Assembly: GCF_029338555.1 (NCBI RefSeq)
Contig: NZ_CP119989.1
Span: 744,001-808,000 of the forward strand
Source of the DNA: Halobaculum marinum
GTDB lineage: Archaea > Halobacteriota > Halobacteria > Halobacteriales > Haloferacaceae
Length of the DNA: 64,000 nt
Direction of reading: 5' to 3'
The position numbers were made by a program, and so were the translations under genes. The notes beneath the pieces are model-generated. The model was not told the DNA's origin. It did not search any database and saw only the letters and a program-made list of their open reading frames with translations. Positions 1-8,019 of this stretch are shown here, piece by piece. How positions within the stretch are numbered: the stretch's first letter is position 1; each line of letters starts with the position of its first letter.

Positions 1-405
1 CTCCTCGACGATGGGGCCGACCTTCATCCGCGGGTCCAGGCTCGACTGCGGGTCCTGGAAGATCATCTGCATGTCGCGGCGGCACTCCCGGAGGTCCGAA
101 CCGGACAGCTCCGCGAGGTTGTCGCCGTTGAAGTACACCGCCCCGTCCGTCGGGTCGACGAGTCGGAGGATCGTTCGCGCGAGCGTCGACTTCCCACAGC
201 CGGACTCGCCGACGAGGCCGAGCGTCTCCCCGCGCTTCACGTCGAAGCTCACGTCCTCGACGGCGCGCACGGGCGGTTCGTCCCACAGCCCCGACAGCAT
301 CCCGTCGGACTGGCTGAAGTGCTTCGTCAGCCCCTGGACGCTGAGGATCGTGTCCTCGTCTTCGACCGCGGCGGCGCCGTTGCCGAGGACGTCGCCGTCA
401 CTCAT
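1..405 (-). CDS. ABC peptide importer ATPase, DppF/OppF-like (partial)
   Basis: ATP-hydrolysing subunit of a DppBCDF/OppBCDF-type importer, acting on the cytoplasmic face of the membrane. Only the first 135 codons are inside the window; the gene runs off the left edge, so signature motif, Walker B and C-terminal region are not seen. Visible are Walker A GESGCGKS (about residues 66-73) and the Q-loop FQDP (about 116-119). The ATG at 405 overlaps the last 8 bases of the DppD-like gene, implying coupled translation. It is the last visible gene of a five-gene operon read leftward from 5353. The substrate cannot be told from sequence; peptides are the usual cargo of the family. Confidence 0.9.
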   Translation of the reverse strand, partial: MSDGDVLGNGAAAVEDEDTILSVQGLTKHFSQSDGMLSGLWDEPPVRAVEDVSFDVKRGETLGLVGESGCGKSTLARTILRLVDPTDGAVYFNGDNLAELSGSDLRECRRDMQMIFQDPQSSLDPRMKVGPIVEE

Positions 406-1549
406 CGGTCTCACCTCCGGCGTCGGCCGCTTCGGCAGCGTCGGCGCCGCGCATCTCCGCGAGGCCGCCGGCGAAGGCGCCGGTCGCCTCCGTCTCCAGC
501 GGCTCGCTGTGCTCGTAGCCCACGTCCTCGTACTTGATGCACGAGACGGAGTGTGGCTGCTCGACGGACTCACTCACGTCGTGGAACTGCGGGTGGAACT
601 CCTTGCACGCCTCCCGGGCCTCCGGGCAGCGCGTGTGGAACCGACAGCCCGACGGCGGGTTGATCGCCTCGGGCATCACGCCCTTGATCGGGTCGAGCGC
701 CTCGACCGACCGGTCGGGGCGCGGCATCGACCGCAGCAGCGCCTCGGTGTAGGGGTGTTTCGTGTCGTGGAACATGTCGTCGACCTCGGCCTCCTCGACG
801 ACCTCGCCGAGGTACATCACGTTCACGCGGTCGCAGATCTCCGCGACCACGCCCATGTCGTGGGTGACCCACAGGAACGCGGTGTTGTACCGCTCCTGGA
901 GGTCGCTGACCAGATCGAGGATCTGCCCCTCGACGGTCACGTCGAGCGCGGTCGTCGGCTCGTCGGCGATGATGAGCCGCGGCTCACACGCCAGCGCCAT
1001 CGCGATGAGGACGCGCTGGCGCATCCCACCGGAGAACTCGTGGGGGTAGTCGTCGTAGCGGATCTCCGGCTCCGGGATACCGACCTCGCGGAGCATGTCG
1101 ACGGCGATCGTTTTCGCCTCCTTGGCGCCGACGTCGCGGTTCAACTCGATGAACTCCCGAAGCTGGTCGCCCACCTTGAATACGGGGTTGAGCGACTCCA
1201 TCGGGTCCTGGAACACGATCGCGATCTCGCGACCGCGGACCTGCTCGCGCATCTCCCGGTTGGTGAGCATCTCGTCGGACGGCTCCATCCGTCCGTCGGG
1301 CGTCTCTTGGATGTCGACCAGCTTCTTCCCGTCGAACGTGACGGTCCCGTCGACGATCCGTCCGGGCTCTTCGACGAGGCGCATGATCGACTGCGCGGCG
1401 ACGGACTTCCCGGCGCCTGACTCGCCGACCAGTCCGACGAGTTCGCCCTCGCCGACCTCGAAGTTCACGCCGTCGACCGCGCGCACGGTGCCTTCTTCGG
1501 TGAAGAACTGGGTCTTCAGGTTCTCGACTTTGAGTAGTGGTTCGGACAT
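398..1549 (-). CDS. ABC peptide importer ATPase, DppD/OppD-like
   Basis: Second ATPase of the importer, 383 residues, a normal length for DppD/OppD. Motifs in order: Walker A GESGAGKS (about 42-49), Q-loop [10 protein letters not shown] (about 114), signature SGGMRQR (about 180), Walker [13 protein letters not shown] (about 199) and H-loop WVTHD (about 228). After the ABC domain comes the oligopeptide/dipeptide transporter C-terminal region with the cysteine cluster [15 protein letters not shown] (about 297-311), typical of the family. An acidic Ala/Glu-rich tail ends the protein. It overlaps the permease gene by one base upstream and the DppF-like gene by 8 bases downstream, so it sits inside one transcription unit. 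Confidence 0.95.
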   Translation of the reverse strand: MSEPLLKVENLKTQFFTEEGTVRAVDGVNFEVGEGELVGLVGESGAGKSVAAQSIMRLVEEPGRIVDGTVTFDGKKLVDIQETPDGRMEPSDEMLTNREMREQVRGREIAIVFQDPMESLNPVFKVGDQLREFIELNRDVGAKEAKTIAVDMLREVGIPEPEIRYDDYPHEFSGGMRQRVLIAMALACEPRLIIADEPTTALDVTVEGQILDLVSDLQERYNTAFLWVTHDMGVVAEICDRVNVMYLGEVVEEAEVDDMFHDTKHPYTEALLRSMPRPDRSVEALDPIKGVMPEAINPPSGCRFHTRCPEAREACKEFHPQFHDVSESVEQPHSVSCIKYEDVGYEHSEPLETEATGAFAGGLAEMRGADAAEAADAGGETDE

Positions 1550-2547
1550 CAGTTGTTGATACGGGGGTCAAGCGCGTCGCGCAGACCGTCGCCGAGGAGG
1601 TTGAAGCCCACCACGGTCACGAGGATGGCCACCCCGGGCCAGATACTGAACCACGGGTCCGGCAGCATGTAGTCACGTGACTGTGAGAGCATCTGCCCCC
1701 ACGACGGCGTGGGAGGCTGTGCGCCGTACCCGAGGAACGACAGCCCGGCGACGATTAAGATTGCGACGCCGATCTGCAGGGTCGCCTGGACGAGCACGGG
1801 GGCGAAGCTGTTCGGGATGACGTGCCGGAAGATGATGTTCCGGTCGCGCACGCCGGCCGCGCGGGCGGCCTCGATGTAGTCCTCTTCACGCACCGACAGC
1901 ACCCGCGACCGGATGAGTCGGGCGAACGTCGGGATGTTCGCGATCCCGACGCCGATCATCGCGAACGTGAGGTTGCGACCGAACGCGACCATGAACACGA
2001 TGACGAGCACGAGGAACGGGATGGCGTACAGCGTCTCGACGGCGCGCATCAGCACGTCGTCGATGCGGCCACCGTAGTAGCCGGCGACCGAGCCGACGAT
2101 CATCCCGAACACCAGCGAGATGGTCGTCGCGACGACGCCCACGGAGATGGCGATGCGCGTCCCGTAGAACAGCCGTGCGAGGATGTCGCGCCCGCGGTCG
2201 TCGGTGCCGAGCGGGTGCGCCCACGTCCCCTCGCCGAAGACGTTCGTCGTCATCGCCGGCGGCAGCAACTGCGAGCCGACCTCGGCGTTCGGGCTCACCC
2301 ACACCGCCTGTGCGATGGCGTACTGTTCGATGCCGAACAGCGGGAGGACGATCTGATCGAGGAAGGCGACGGCGGCGACGAACGTCGCGACGCCGATGAT
2401 CGCCAGCCCAGCCAGCGCCGTCGGGTCGCGACGGACCTGCTTGACGGTGTAGCGCCATCCGACGTTCGCCGCCGGCTGGTCGTCGTCGGCGTCGATCGCC
2501 TGCGATTCGCCGTCGGTTCGGGCCTCGGTGTCGGTAGTGGTCGCCAT
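1549..2547 (-). CDS. ABC peptide importer permease, DppC/OppC-like
   Basis: Integral membrane subunit of the importer, 332 residues. An acidic cytoplasmic N-terminus of about 40 residues precedes the first membrane helix (about 46-66). The family motif HPLGTDDRGRDI is at 111-122, and the EAA loop that docks on the ATPase (EAARAAG) is at about 226-232 within the BPD_transp_1 domain. It forms the translocation path with the DppB-like partner. Stop and start codons overlap by a single base with both neighbouring cistrons (TGATG arrangement), which supports co-translation. Confidence 0.95.
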   Translation of the reverse strand: MATTTDTEARTDGESQAIDADDDQPAANVGWRYTVKQVRRDPTALAGLAIIGVATFVAAVAFLDQIVLPLFGIEQYAIAQAVWVSPNAEVGSQLLPPAMTTNVFGEGTWAHPLGTDDRGRDILARLFYGTRIAISVGVVATTISLVFGMIVGSVAGYYGGRIDDVLMRAVETLYAIPFLVLVIVFMVAFGRNLTFAMIGVGIANIPTFARLIRSRVLSVREEDYIEAARAAGVRDRNIIFRHVIPNSFAPVLVQATLQIGVAILIVAGLSFLGYGAQPPTPSWGQMLSQSRDYMLPDPWFSIWPGVAILVTVVGFNLLGDGLRDALDPRINN

Positions 2548-3542
2548 CAGTCGGCCTCCTCGAAGGTGACGCGCGGGTCGATGTACGCGTACGAGAGGTC
2601 GGTGAGGATGACCCCGACGACGAACACCAGGCCGAGCACGAGCGTCGTGCCGACCACCAGCGCGAAGTCCTGGTTGTTGATCGCGGTGATGATGAGCGTC
2701 CCCATCCCGTTGATGGAGAAGACGGTCTCGGTCAACACCGCCCCGCCGATTGCGCTGGTGAGCTGGAGGCCCAGCAGCGTGATGAGCGGGAGCTGTGCGT
2801 TACGGAAGGCGTGCTTGCGGAGGATCGTGGACTCCTTGACGCCGTAGGCGCGTGCGAGCTTCACGTACTCCTCGCCGAGCACCTCCAGCATCGACGAGCG
2901 CTCGATCCGCGTGAGCGCGGCCATCTGGAGGGTACCGAGCGATAGCGTCGGCAACACCAGGTGGTGCAGCGACTCGAGGATCACGTCGAGTTGGCTGTCG
3001 ACGCCGACCTCGGCGGGCGAGGCCCACGGGAGGACGAGATTCGTCGCGGGGAACCAGTTCACTTGGTACGCGAACAGGATGATGAGGACCAGACCGATCC
3101 AGAACGACGGCGTCGAGACACCGAGCAGCGCCACGATCCGTGCGACGTGGTCGGTCGGCTTGTTCCGCCGCTGTGCGGAGATGATCCCCAGTGGAATCGA
3201 CGTGACGATGGCGAACGCGAAGCTCGACACGAGCAGGAGCACGGTCACCGGCAGCCGTTCCATGATCTTCTGGGTGACGGGGACCTCGTAGTACAGACTC
3301 GTACCCAGATCGAGCTGTACGACGTCCCAGAGGTAGTTCAAGTAGCGGAGCCACACCGGCTGATCGAGCCCGTACTTCGCACGGATGGCGGCGGCCTGCT
3401 GGGCGCTGGGTGACGGCCCGAGCATGATGCTCACGGGGTCACCAGGCATCGCCTCCATGAGGAAGTACGTGATAGTGACGACTCCCAGCAGGACCGGAAT
3501 CGCCTGTAGGATCCGTCGGATCGTGTACTGTGCGCGTCCCAT
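2547..3542 (-). CDS. ABC peptide importer permease, DppB/OppB-like
   Basis: Integral membrane subunit of the importer, 331 residues. The N-terminal helix, followed by MEAMPGDP, matches the conserved start of DppB/OppB permeases. A large extracytoplasmic loop carries the region after LRYLNYLWDVVQLDLG, and the EAA loop is LARAYGVKESTILRKHA in the second half. It is separated from the upstream binding-protein gene by about 104 bases, the only sizeable gap in the operon; in this family such a gap often goes with higher expression of the binding protein. Start codon chosen at 3542 (MGRAQYTIRR), the natural N-terminus before helix 1. Confidence 0.95.
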   Translation of the reverse strand: MGRAQYTIRRILQAIPVLLGVVTITYFLMEAMPGDPVSIMLGPSPSAQQAAAIRAKYGLDQPVWLRYLNYLWDVVQLDLGTSLYYEVPVTQKIMERLPVTVLLLVSSFAFAIVTSIPLGIISAQRRNKPTDHVARIVALLGVSTPSFWIGLVLIILFAYQVNWFPATNLVLPWASPAEVGVDSQLDVILESLHHLVLPTLSLGTLQMAALTRIERSSMLEVLGEEYVKLARAYGVKESTILRKHAFRNAQLPLITLLGLQLTSAIGGAVLTETVFSINGMGTLIITAINNQDFALVVGTTLVLGLVFVVGVILTDLSYAYIDPRVTFEEAD

Positions 3543-3646
3543 AGTCTCTACTGTCGTATGGCTTGCTTTCGCACGACGGTATATAAATTCGCGGAAGCGG
3601 CGTTCGGGGCCGCTCCTGTCAGTTTACGCCCGATTCGGGGGCTGCG

Positions 3647-5353
3647 TTACTTGTCGACCGAAACGTTGTTGTGTCCGGTCGTCAGGTGGAACGAGTCCAC
3701 CGGGTGCGACTGGAAGTCCTCGACGTAGTCCTTCACGCCGAAGGAGTTCTTGAGGTTGTACGCAGGGATGTGCGCACGGTCCTCGAGGATCGAGGTGATC
3801 GCCTCGGTGTACAGCTGCTTGCGCTCCTCGCGGTCGGCGGACTGACGCGCGTCGACGAGCTTCTGCGCGGCGTCCTTACCCTTCTGGCTGTTGGCGCCGT
3901 AGTACGTCCCGTTCGTGACACCGAGGGTGTCCTCGGTGCGGCCGAACAGGTAGTACGTGAACGCGTCGGGGTCGGGGGTGCCGGACCAGCCGAGCGTGTA
4001 CATGTTGTAGTCGTCCTCGCTACCCGTGACGTACGCCTCGAGGAACGCGCCCCAGTCCAGCCGCTGGACGGAGACGTTGTTGAAGCCGGCCTCCTTGAGG
4101 CCGTTCGACACCGAGATGCCGATCTGTTCGCGCTTGTCGTCCGGCGGCACGATGATCTTCCAGTTGTAGTCCATCGAGACGCCGGCCTCGTTGAACAGCT
4201 CCGTGGCGGCGTCGATGTCCTTGTCGTGGGGGATCTGCTGCCACTCGTCGATCGGGAAGCCCCAGTCCTCGGTGATCGAGGCGGGCGTCGGCGCGTACTG
4301 GCGGACACCGGTCGGCTCGACGTACTGCTCGACGGCGGTGTCCATCGAGAAGCAGTAGTCGATCGCCTCACGCACCTTGGGGTCGGCGGTCGGCCCCTCG
4401 TTGCAGTTGAACGCGAGGTAGAAGTAGCCGATGCCGGGCACCTCGTCGATGCTCGCGTCCTCGATGCTGCGCACCGTGGAGTAGAGCTTCGGCGGAATCT
4501 CCTCGACCACGTCGTTCTCGCCGTTGCGGAGCGTGGTGACGCGGGTCGTCGCCTCCGTGATCGGCGTGAAGTGGATCTTCTCGAGGTTCGCCATCGGCTC
4601 GCCCCAGTAGTCCTCGTTGCGGACGATGTCGACGTAGTCACCCTCCTGCCAGCTGTCGAAGGCGAACGGGCCGGAGCCGACCGGCATCTCCGTGTTGAAC
4701 GCCTCCTTGTCGTCCTCGCGGACGGACTTCGGGACGACCGAACCCGCCGCGAGCGTGTTCATGAACGGCCCGAACGGGTACTTCAGGTTGAAGATGATCG
4801 TGTCGTCGCCCTCCGTCTCGACGGAGTCGATCATGTTGAACTCCGAGGCGTTCTGGGTCTCCTCTGCGACCGGGGCCTCGAAGCTGTACTTCACGTCCTC
4901 GGGGGTGACGGGGTCGCCGTTGGAGAACGTCGCCTCCGTCGTCATCGTGACCGTATAGGTCGTCCCGTCTTCGCTGACCTCGGGCTCGCCCGTCGCGAGT
5001 TCCGGCACGATGCCGGTACCTTCGTCGTAGGCGTACAGCCCCTCGAAGATCTGACTGGCGACCTGCGAGGACGGCACGTCGTTGAGCACGATCGGGTCGA
5101 ACTCCAGCGGGCTCTTGACGAGCGCGAGGTTGAGCGTCCCGCCGCTCATGCTCTCGCTGTCCGATCCACTGTCGGAGTCGGTGTCGGAGCCGCTGTCGGA
5201 GTCGGAGCCGCTGTCCGTGCTCTCACCGTCGCTCTGGCCACCGTCGCCGCCCACACAGCCAGAGACAGCCGCGACGCCCGCGGCGCCAGTTCCGGTGAGG
5301 AACTTCCGGCGATTCATCCTGTCGAAAACGCGAGTAACATCGTCTTCTGTCAT
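3647..5353 (-). CDS. Peptide ABC transporter substrate-binding lipoprotein (SBP family 5)
   Basis: Extracytoplasmic solute-binding protein that delivers substrate to the importer encoded downstream. With the ATG at 5353 it has 568 residues. A twin-arginine signal RRKFL (15-19) leads into a short hydrophobic stretch and lipobox VSGC with the lipid-anchored Cys at 33. A very Ser/Asp-rich linker (about 40-65) follows, then the SBP_bac_5 fold beginning GGTLNLALVKSPLEFDPIV. An alternative ATG at 5317 would start directly at MNRRKFL; I kept 5353 because a TATA-like element near 5400-5408 would place the transcript start about 20-25 bases upstream of 5353. First gene of the five-gene operon. Confidence 0.9.
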   Translation of the reverse strand: MTEDDVTRVFDRMNRRKFLTGTGAAGVAAVSGCVGGDGGQSDGESTDSGSDSDSGSDTDSDSGSDSESMSGGTLNLALVKSPLEFDPIVLNDVPSSQVASQIFEGLYAYDEGTGIVPELATGEPEVSEDGTTYTVTMTTEATFSNGDPVTPEDVKYSFEAPVAEETQNASEFNMIDSVETEGDDTIIFNLKYPFGPFMNTLAAGSVVPKSVREDDKEAFNTEMPVGSGPFAFDSWQEGDYVDIVRNEDYWGEPMANLEKIHFTPITEATTRVTTLRNGENDVVEEIPPKLYSTVRSIEDASIDEVPGIGYFYLAFNCNEGPTADPKVREAIDYCFSMDTAVEQYVEPTGVRQYAPTPASITEDWGFPIDEWQQIPHDKDIDAATELFNEAGVSMDYNWKIIVPPDDKREQIGISVSNGLKEAGFNNVSVQRLDWGAFLEAYVTGSEDDYNMYTLGWSGTPDPDAFTYYLFGRTEDTLGVTNGTYYGANSQKGKDAAQKLVDARQSADREERKQLYTEAITSILEDRAHIPAYNLKNSFGVKDYVEDFQSHPVDSFHLTTGHNNVSVDK

Positions 5354-5399
5354 GGTTGTAGTACCCAAACTGGGATAGAGTGTTGTCGTGATTTCCCAC

Positions 5400-5408
5400 A
5401 TAAATACT
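5400..5408 (-). promoter_or_regulatory. TATA element of the peptide-importer operon
   Basis: On the minus strand an AT-rich TATTTATG box stands 47-55 bases before the ATG at 5353 in otherwise GC-rich DNA. A start site about 25 bases downstream would leave a leader of roughly 20-25 bases. This is inferred from sequence only. Confidence 0.5.
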
Positions 5409-5494
5409 TGTTGCTGTGCGTGTGGTTCACGTACATAGTCGTTGAACTGTGATCGGATCGGAACGTCGATGGTGGCTGACCGCCGACACCGGCT

Positions 5495-6085
5495 ATGCGC
5501 CAGTTCGTCGTCTGCGGCCACGACGCGCCGACCACCCCCGAGTTCAGCCTCGACGACCTCGCGGGCGGGGCGGGGCGGCTCGACCTGCTGTGTCGGTGTG
5601 TGAACGCGGGACTGCTCCTCTCACACGGGATCCGCGAGGACAGTCGGGTCCACCTCGTGCTCGGGGACGCGTACACGGTCCGCTTCGACGGCGCGACCGC
5701 TCGCGGCCTCCACCCCGACGAGCGCACGACCGCCGCGCGCGTGCGAGACGCACTCGACGTCCGAGAGAACGCGATCGGTCACATGCCCGCCGAGGTGTCG
5801 CCGGGCGTCGAGTTGTACCGGATGGGCCTCGCGGACACGCTCGACGCGCTCGACGGGACGCTCGTCCAGCTCCACGAGGACGGCGACCCGGTCGCCGAAG
5901 TCGACCCGCCCGCGGACCCAGTGTTCGTCCTCTCGGACCACTCGGACTTCACCGACGACGAGGCCGCCCTCCTCGCCGACCGCGCCGACCGGCGGGTCCG
6001 CCTCGGCCCCGAAGCGATCCACGCAGACCACGCGATCAGCGTTGCCAACAACTACCTCGACACGGCCGGGTACACGCGGTACTAG
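5495..6085 (+). CDS. trmY: tRNA (pseudouridine(54)-N1)-methyltransferase TrmY
   Basis: SPOUT-class methyltransferase that uses S-adenosylmethionine to convert pseudouridine 54 in the T-loop of archaeal tRNA to N1-methylpseudouridine. 196 residues, the expected size. The N-terminus [17 protein letters not shown], the [13 protein letters not shown] segment (about 149-161) and the C-terminal knot [20 protein letters not shown] (about 170-189) are characteristic. It is a single gene, with a tRNA-Pro gene starting 116 bases downstream on the same strand. Start is the first ATG of the frame and gives the family N-terminus. Confidence 0.95.
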   Translation: MRQFVVCGHDAPTTPEFSLDDLAGGAGRLDLLCRCVNAGLLLSHGIREDSRVHLVLGDAYTVRFDGATARGLHPDERTTAARVRDALDVRENAIGHMPAEVSPGVELYRMGLADTLDALDGTLVQLHEDGDPVAEVDPPADPVFVLSDHSDFTDDEAALLADRADRRVRLGPEAIHADHAISVANNYLDTAGYTRY

Positions 6086-6169
6086 CGCGGTTCACGGACC
6101 TGCCGTGTCACGCCGTCAACCGGGCGACCGGGGCCCGTCGTCCGGTCGGAGTGCTCGGGGTTCGGAAGC

Positions 6170-6175
6170 CTTAAC
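6170..6175 (+). promoter_or_regulatory. TATA-like box A of the tRNA-Pro gene
   Basis: CTTAAC stands 27-32 bases before the first base of the tRNA, the spacing expected for an archaeal tRNA promoter, in otherwise GC-rich DNA. Confidence 0.45.
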
Positions 6176-6201
6176 AGAACGCCCGGCTTTCTTCGACTTG
6201 C

Positions 6202-6274
6202 GGGCCGGTGGGGTAGCTTGGTATCCTTCGGCCTTCGGGTGGCCGTAACCGCGATTCAAATTCGCGCCGGCCCA
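6202..6274 (+). tRNA. tRNA-Pro (anticodon CGG)
   Basis: 73-base cloverleaf. Acceptor arms GGGCCGG (6202-6208) and CCGGCCC (6267-6273) pair perfectly and are followed by discriminator A6274. The D arm contains GGGTAGCTTGGTA. The anticodon stem CGGCC/GGCCG (6229-6233 and 6241-6245) encloses loop TTCGGGT with anticodon CGG at 6236-6238, reading proline CCG codons. T-stem CGCGA/TCGCG encloses TTCAAAT (6255-6261). CCA is not encoded. No intron. The pair closing the T-loop is A-T rather than the usual G-C. Confidence 0.97.
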
Positions 6275-6514
6275 CTTCCCGCATTCTACACTCGCGAGCC
6301 GTGGCTGTTTGCGACGAATGGTGACCGTTCGGAACCGACCGACGCCCACCGCCGCGGTCGTCAGGCATCGGTCGTCAGTCGCCCTCGTCCTCTGGCGGAC
6401 GGTTTCGGTAGACGGAACTGACGCGTCGGCTGACGGTGCTCGGTGGTTGCCGTTCGGCGCCACAGCGTCGTCACTGGTCGACGAAGTGAACCGAGAGAGA
6501 AGGGGGGGACCGGC

Positions 6515-7135
6515 TTACAGTTCGACGGCTTCCTTCTGGCCGAGCGACTCGGGCACCGTGAAGCGGATGCTCGTGGTCGCGCCGGACATCGTGTTGATCT
6601 TGATCGTAACCTCGTCGCCCTCGTTGAGGTTCCCGTTGATCTGACCCGTCTCGAACACGAGGTTCAGACGGTCGTCAGCGTCGTTGAGCACGTGGGGGTT
6701 CGCGCCGTCGGCGTTCTTGACCGACTGGTAGGAGTACTCACCACTGTTCAGCCCAGCGGCGAGCGAATCGTACTCGCTGGTCGTGTTCGCGACCAACTGG
6801 CTCGTCCCGCTCGGACCGATCCAGGTGACAGTGGCATTGTGGATGTCGATCTCACCGGCACCGGCGCCCTGCGTGACGGTGACGTTCACGACGTCGACGA
6901 CCTCGTTCCCGGAGGTCCCGGTGACGTTCCCGACCGTCGCGACCTCCTGCAGGCGGTTACTGACCTGCTTACTCGATTGTTGACCCGTCTCCTGCGACTT
7001 GCTCTGGAGGAAGCCGGCGGTGTTGATCAGGACGCCCGCGGCGATCGCCGCCACGAGCACCATCGCGATGAACACGATGAGTGTCCCGATTCCCACTTGC
7101 CCGCGTTCTTCCTCGTCCGTGATGAATTCGAACAT
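6515..7135 (-). CDS. Archaellin (archaeal flagellin)
   Basis: Structural subunit of the archaellum filament, 206 residues from the ATG at 7135. The class III signal [12 protein letters not shown] is cut by a prepilin-like peptidase after Gly12, exposing [20 protein letters not shown], the hydrophobic helix that forms the filament core. The outer domain carries several N-glycosylation sequons (NVT twice, NAT, NTT), in line with glycosylated haloarchaeal archaellins. A GTG 4 codons upstream (7147) is possible but would extend the signal abnormally. No other archaellum genes are within the window, so this is an archaellin apart from the main arl cluster. A CCCCCCCTTCTCTCTC tract just after the stop may aid termination. 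Confidence 0.9.
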   Translation of the reverse strand: MFEFITDEEERGQVGIGTLIVFIAMVLVAAIAAGVLINTAGFLQSKSQETGQQSSKQVSNRLQEVATVGNVTGTSGNEVVDVVNVTVTQGAGAGEIDIHNATVTWIGPSGTSQLVANTTSEYDSLAAGLNSGEYSYQSVKNADGANPHVLNDADDRLNLVFETGQINGNLNEGDEVTIKINTMSGATTSIRFTVPESLGQKEAVEL

Positions 7136-7182
7136 GCTGAGTTCCACTCCCGTACTGGGATACTCGTTGCTTCCCGACCACG

Positions 7183-7189
7183 TAGTAAA
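7183..7189 (-). promoter_or_regulatory. TATA-like element of the archaellin gene
   Basis: TTTACTA on the minus strand, 48-54 bases before the archaellin ATG, in an AT-richer patch. It would give a leader of about 25 bases. Confidence 0.4.
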
Positions 7190-7281
7190 CTCTTGACCTC
7201 AAATTATCAGTATGGATTCTGCATGGTGGGCCGGAACCGACGGACATTAGCCCCGCGCCGGGCGACCCGGAAGCGACCCCG

Positions 7282-7779
7282 ATGTCGGACACAGCGCGCC
7301 TCGTCGTTGTCTGCGGACTGCCCGGCGCGGGCAAGACCACGGTCGCGGAGGCGGTGGCCGAGCGCCTGGACGCGACGCTCCTCCGGACCGACGTGGTCCG
7401 CAAGGAACTGTTCCCGGAGCCGGCCTACACCAGCGACGAGTCGCGGCGGACGTATGAGGCGGTGTTCGACCGCGCGGACGAGACGCTCGCGACGGGCGAG
7501 TCGGTGGTCCTCGACGGCACCTTCCGGCGCTCGCGGCGCCGCGAGCGTGCTCGCTCGCTCGCGCGCGGACACGACGCGCCGTTCCGACTGCTCAAGGTGG
7601 CCTGCGACGAGGCGGTCGCGAAAGCCCGGATCCGCTCGCGGGAGGGCGACGCCTCCGACGCCGACGTGGAGGTGTACGACATCCTCCGCGAGGAGTTCGA
7701 ACCGATCGACGACCCGCTCGTGGTCGACAACAGCGGCGACCTCGACGGCACGCTCGCACGCGTCCGCGATCTGTTCTGA
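7282..7779 (+). CDS. P-loop kinase-like ATPase (AAA_33 / zeta-toxin-like family)
   Basis: Small P-loop phosphotransferase of 165 residues. Walker A GLPGAGKTT (about 12-20) opens the protein, followed by LLRTDVVRKELF, the usual position for substrate or nucleotide contacts in this family, a Walker B-like strand SVVLDGTFRR (about 74-83) and an arginine-rich lid (about 82-92). The family includes polynucleotide and sugar-type kinases, so the substrate is unknown. Its stop codon TGA (7777-7779) is the first three bases of a 17-bp tandem repeat array, so the gene's end and the array are physically merged. Confidence 0.8.
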   Translation: MSDTARLVVVCGLPGAGKTTVAEAVAERLDATLLRTDVVRKELFPEPAYTSDESRRTYEAVFDRADETLATGESVVLDGTFRRSRRRERARSLARGHDAPFRLLKVACDEAVAKARIRSREGDASDADVEVYDILREEFEPIDDPLVVDNSGDLDGTLARVRDLF

Positions 7780-7931
7780 GTCGCTGTGACTACTGAGTCG
7801 CTGTGACTACTGAGTCGCTGTGACTACTGAGTCGCTGTGACTACTGAGTCGCTGTGACTACTGAGTCGCTGTGACTACTGAGTCGCTGTGACTACTGAGT
7901 CGCTGTGACGAGCCTGACCTGCTGTGACTCG
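7777..7931 (+). repeat. 17-bp tandem repeat array, 7 perfect copies plus degenerate copies
   Basis: Unit TGAGTCGCTGTGACTAC is repeated perfectly seven times (7777-7895). A partial eighth copy matches the first 14 bases (7896-7909), and a ninth degenerate copy matches 12 of 17 (7915-7931). There are no spacers. Each unit holds AGTC-N5-GACT, and each junction holds GACT-N4-AGTC, so alternating inverted repeats run through the array. The unit length is not a multiple of three, so the TGA triplet recurs in all three frames. The array begins at the stop codon of the upstream gene and ends about 90 bases before the next start. Confidence 0.95.
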
Positions 7932-8019
7932 CGCCGGTGAGCGCCCCAGCCACGGCCTCTTCCTCCCCGGATACGGCGAGACCGAAGGCTTTTGCTCGGC
8001 GCCCGGTTCGATTTCCCCG

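Noticed and set aside
7777-7931. CRISPR array
   Set aside because: Repeats are 17 bp and directly abutting with no spacers, and there are no cas genes in the window.
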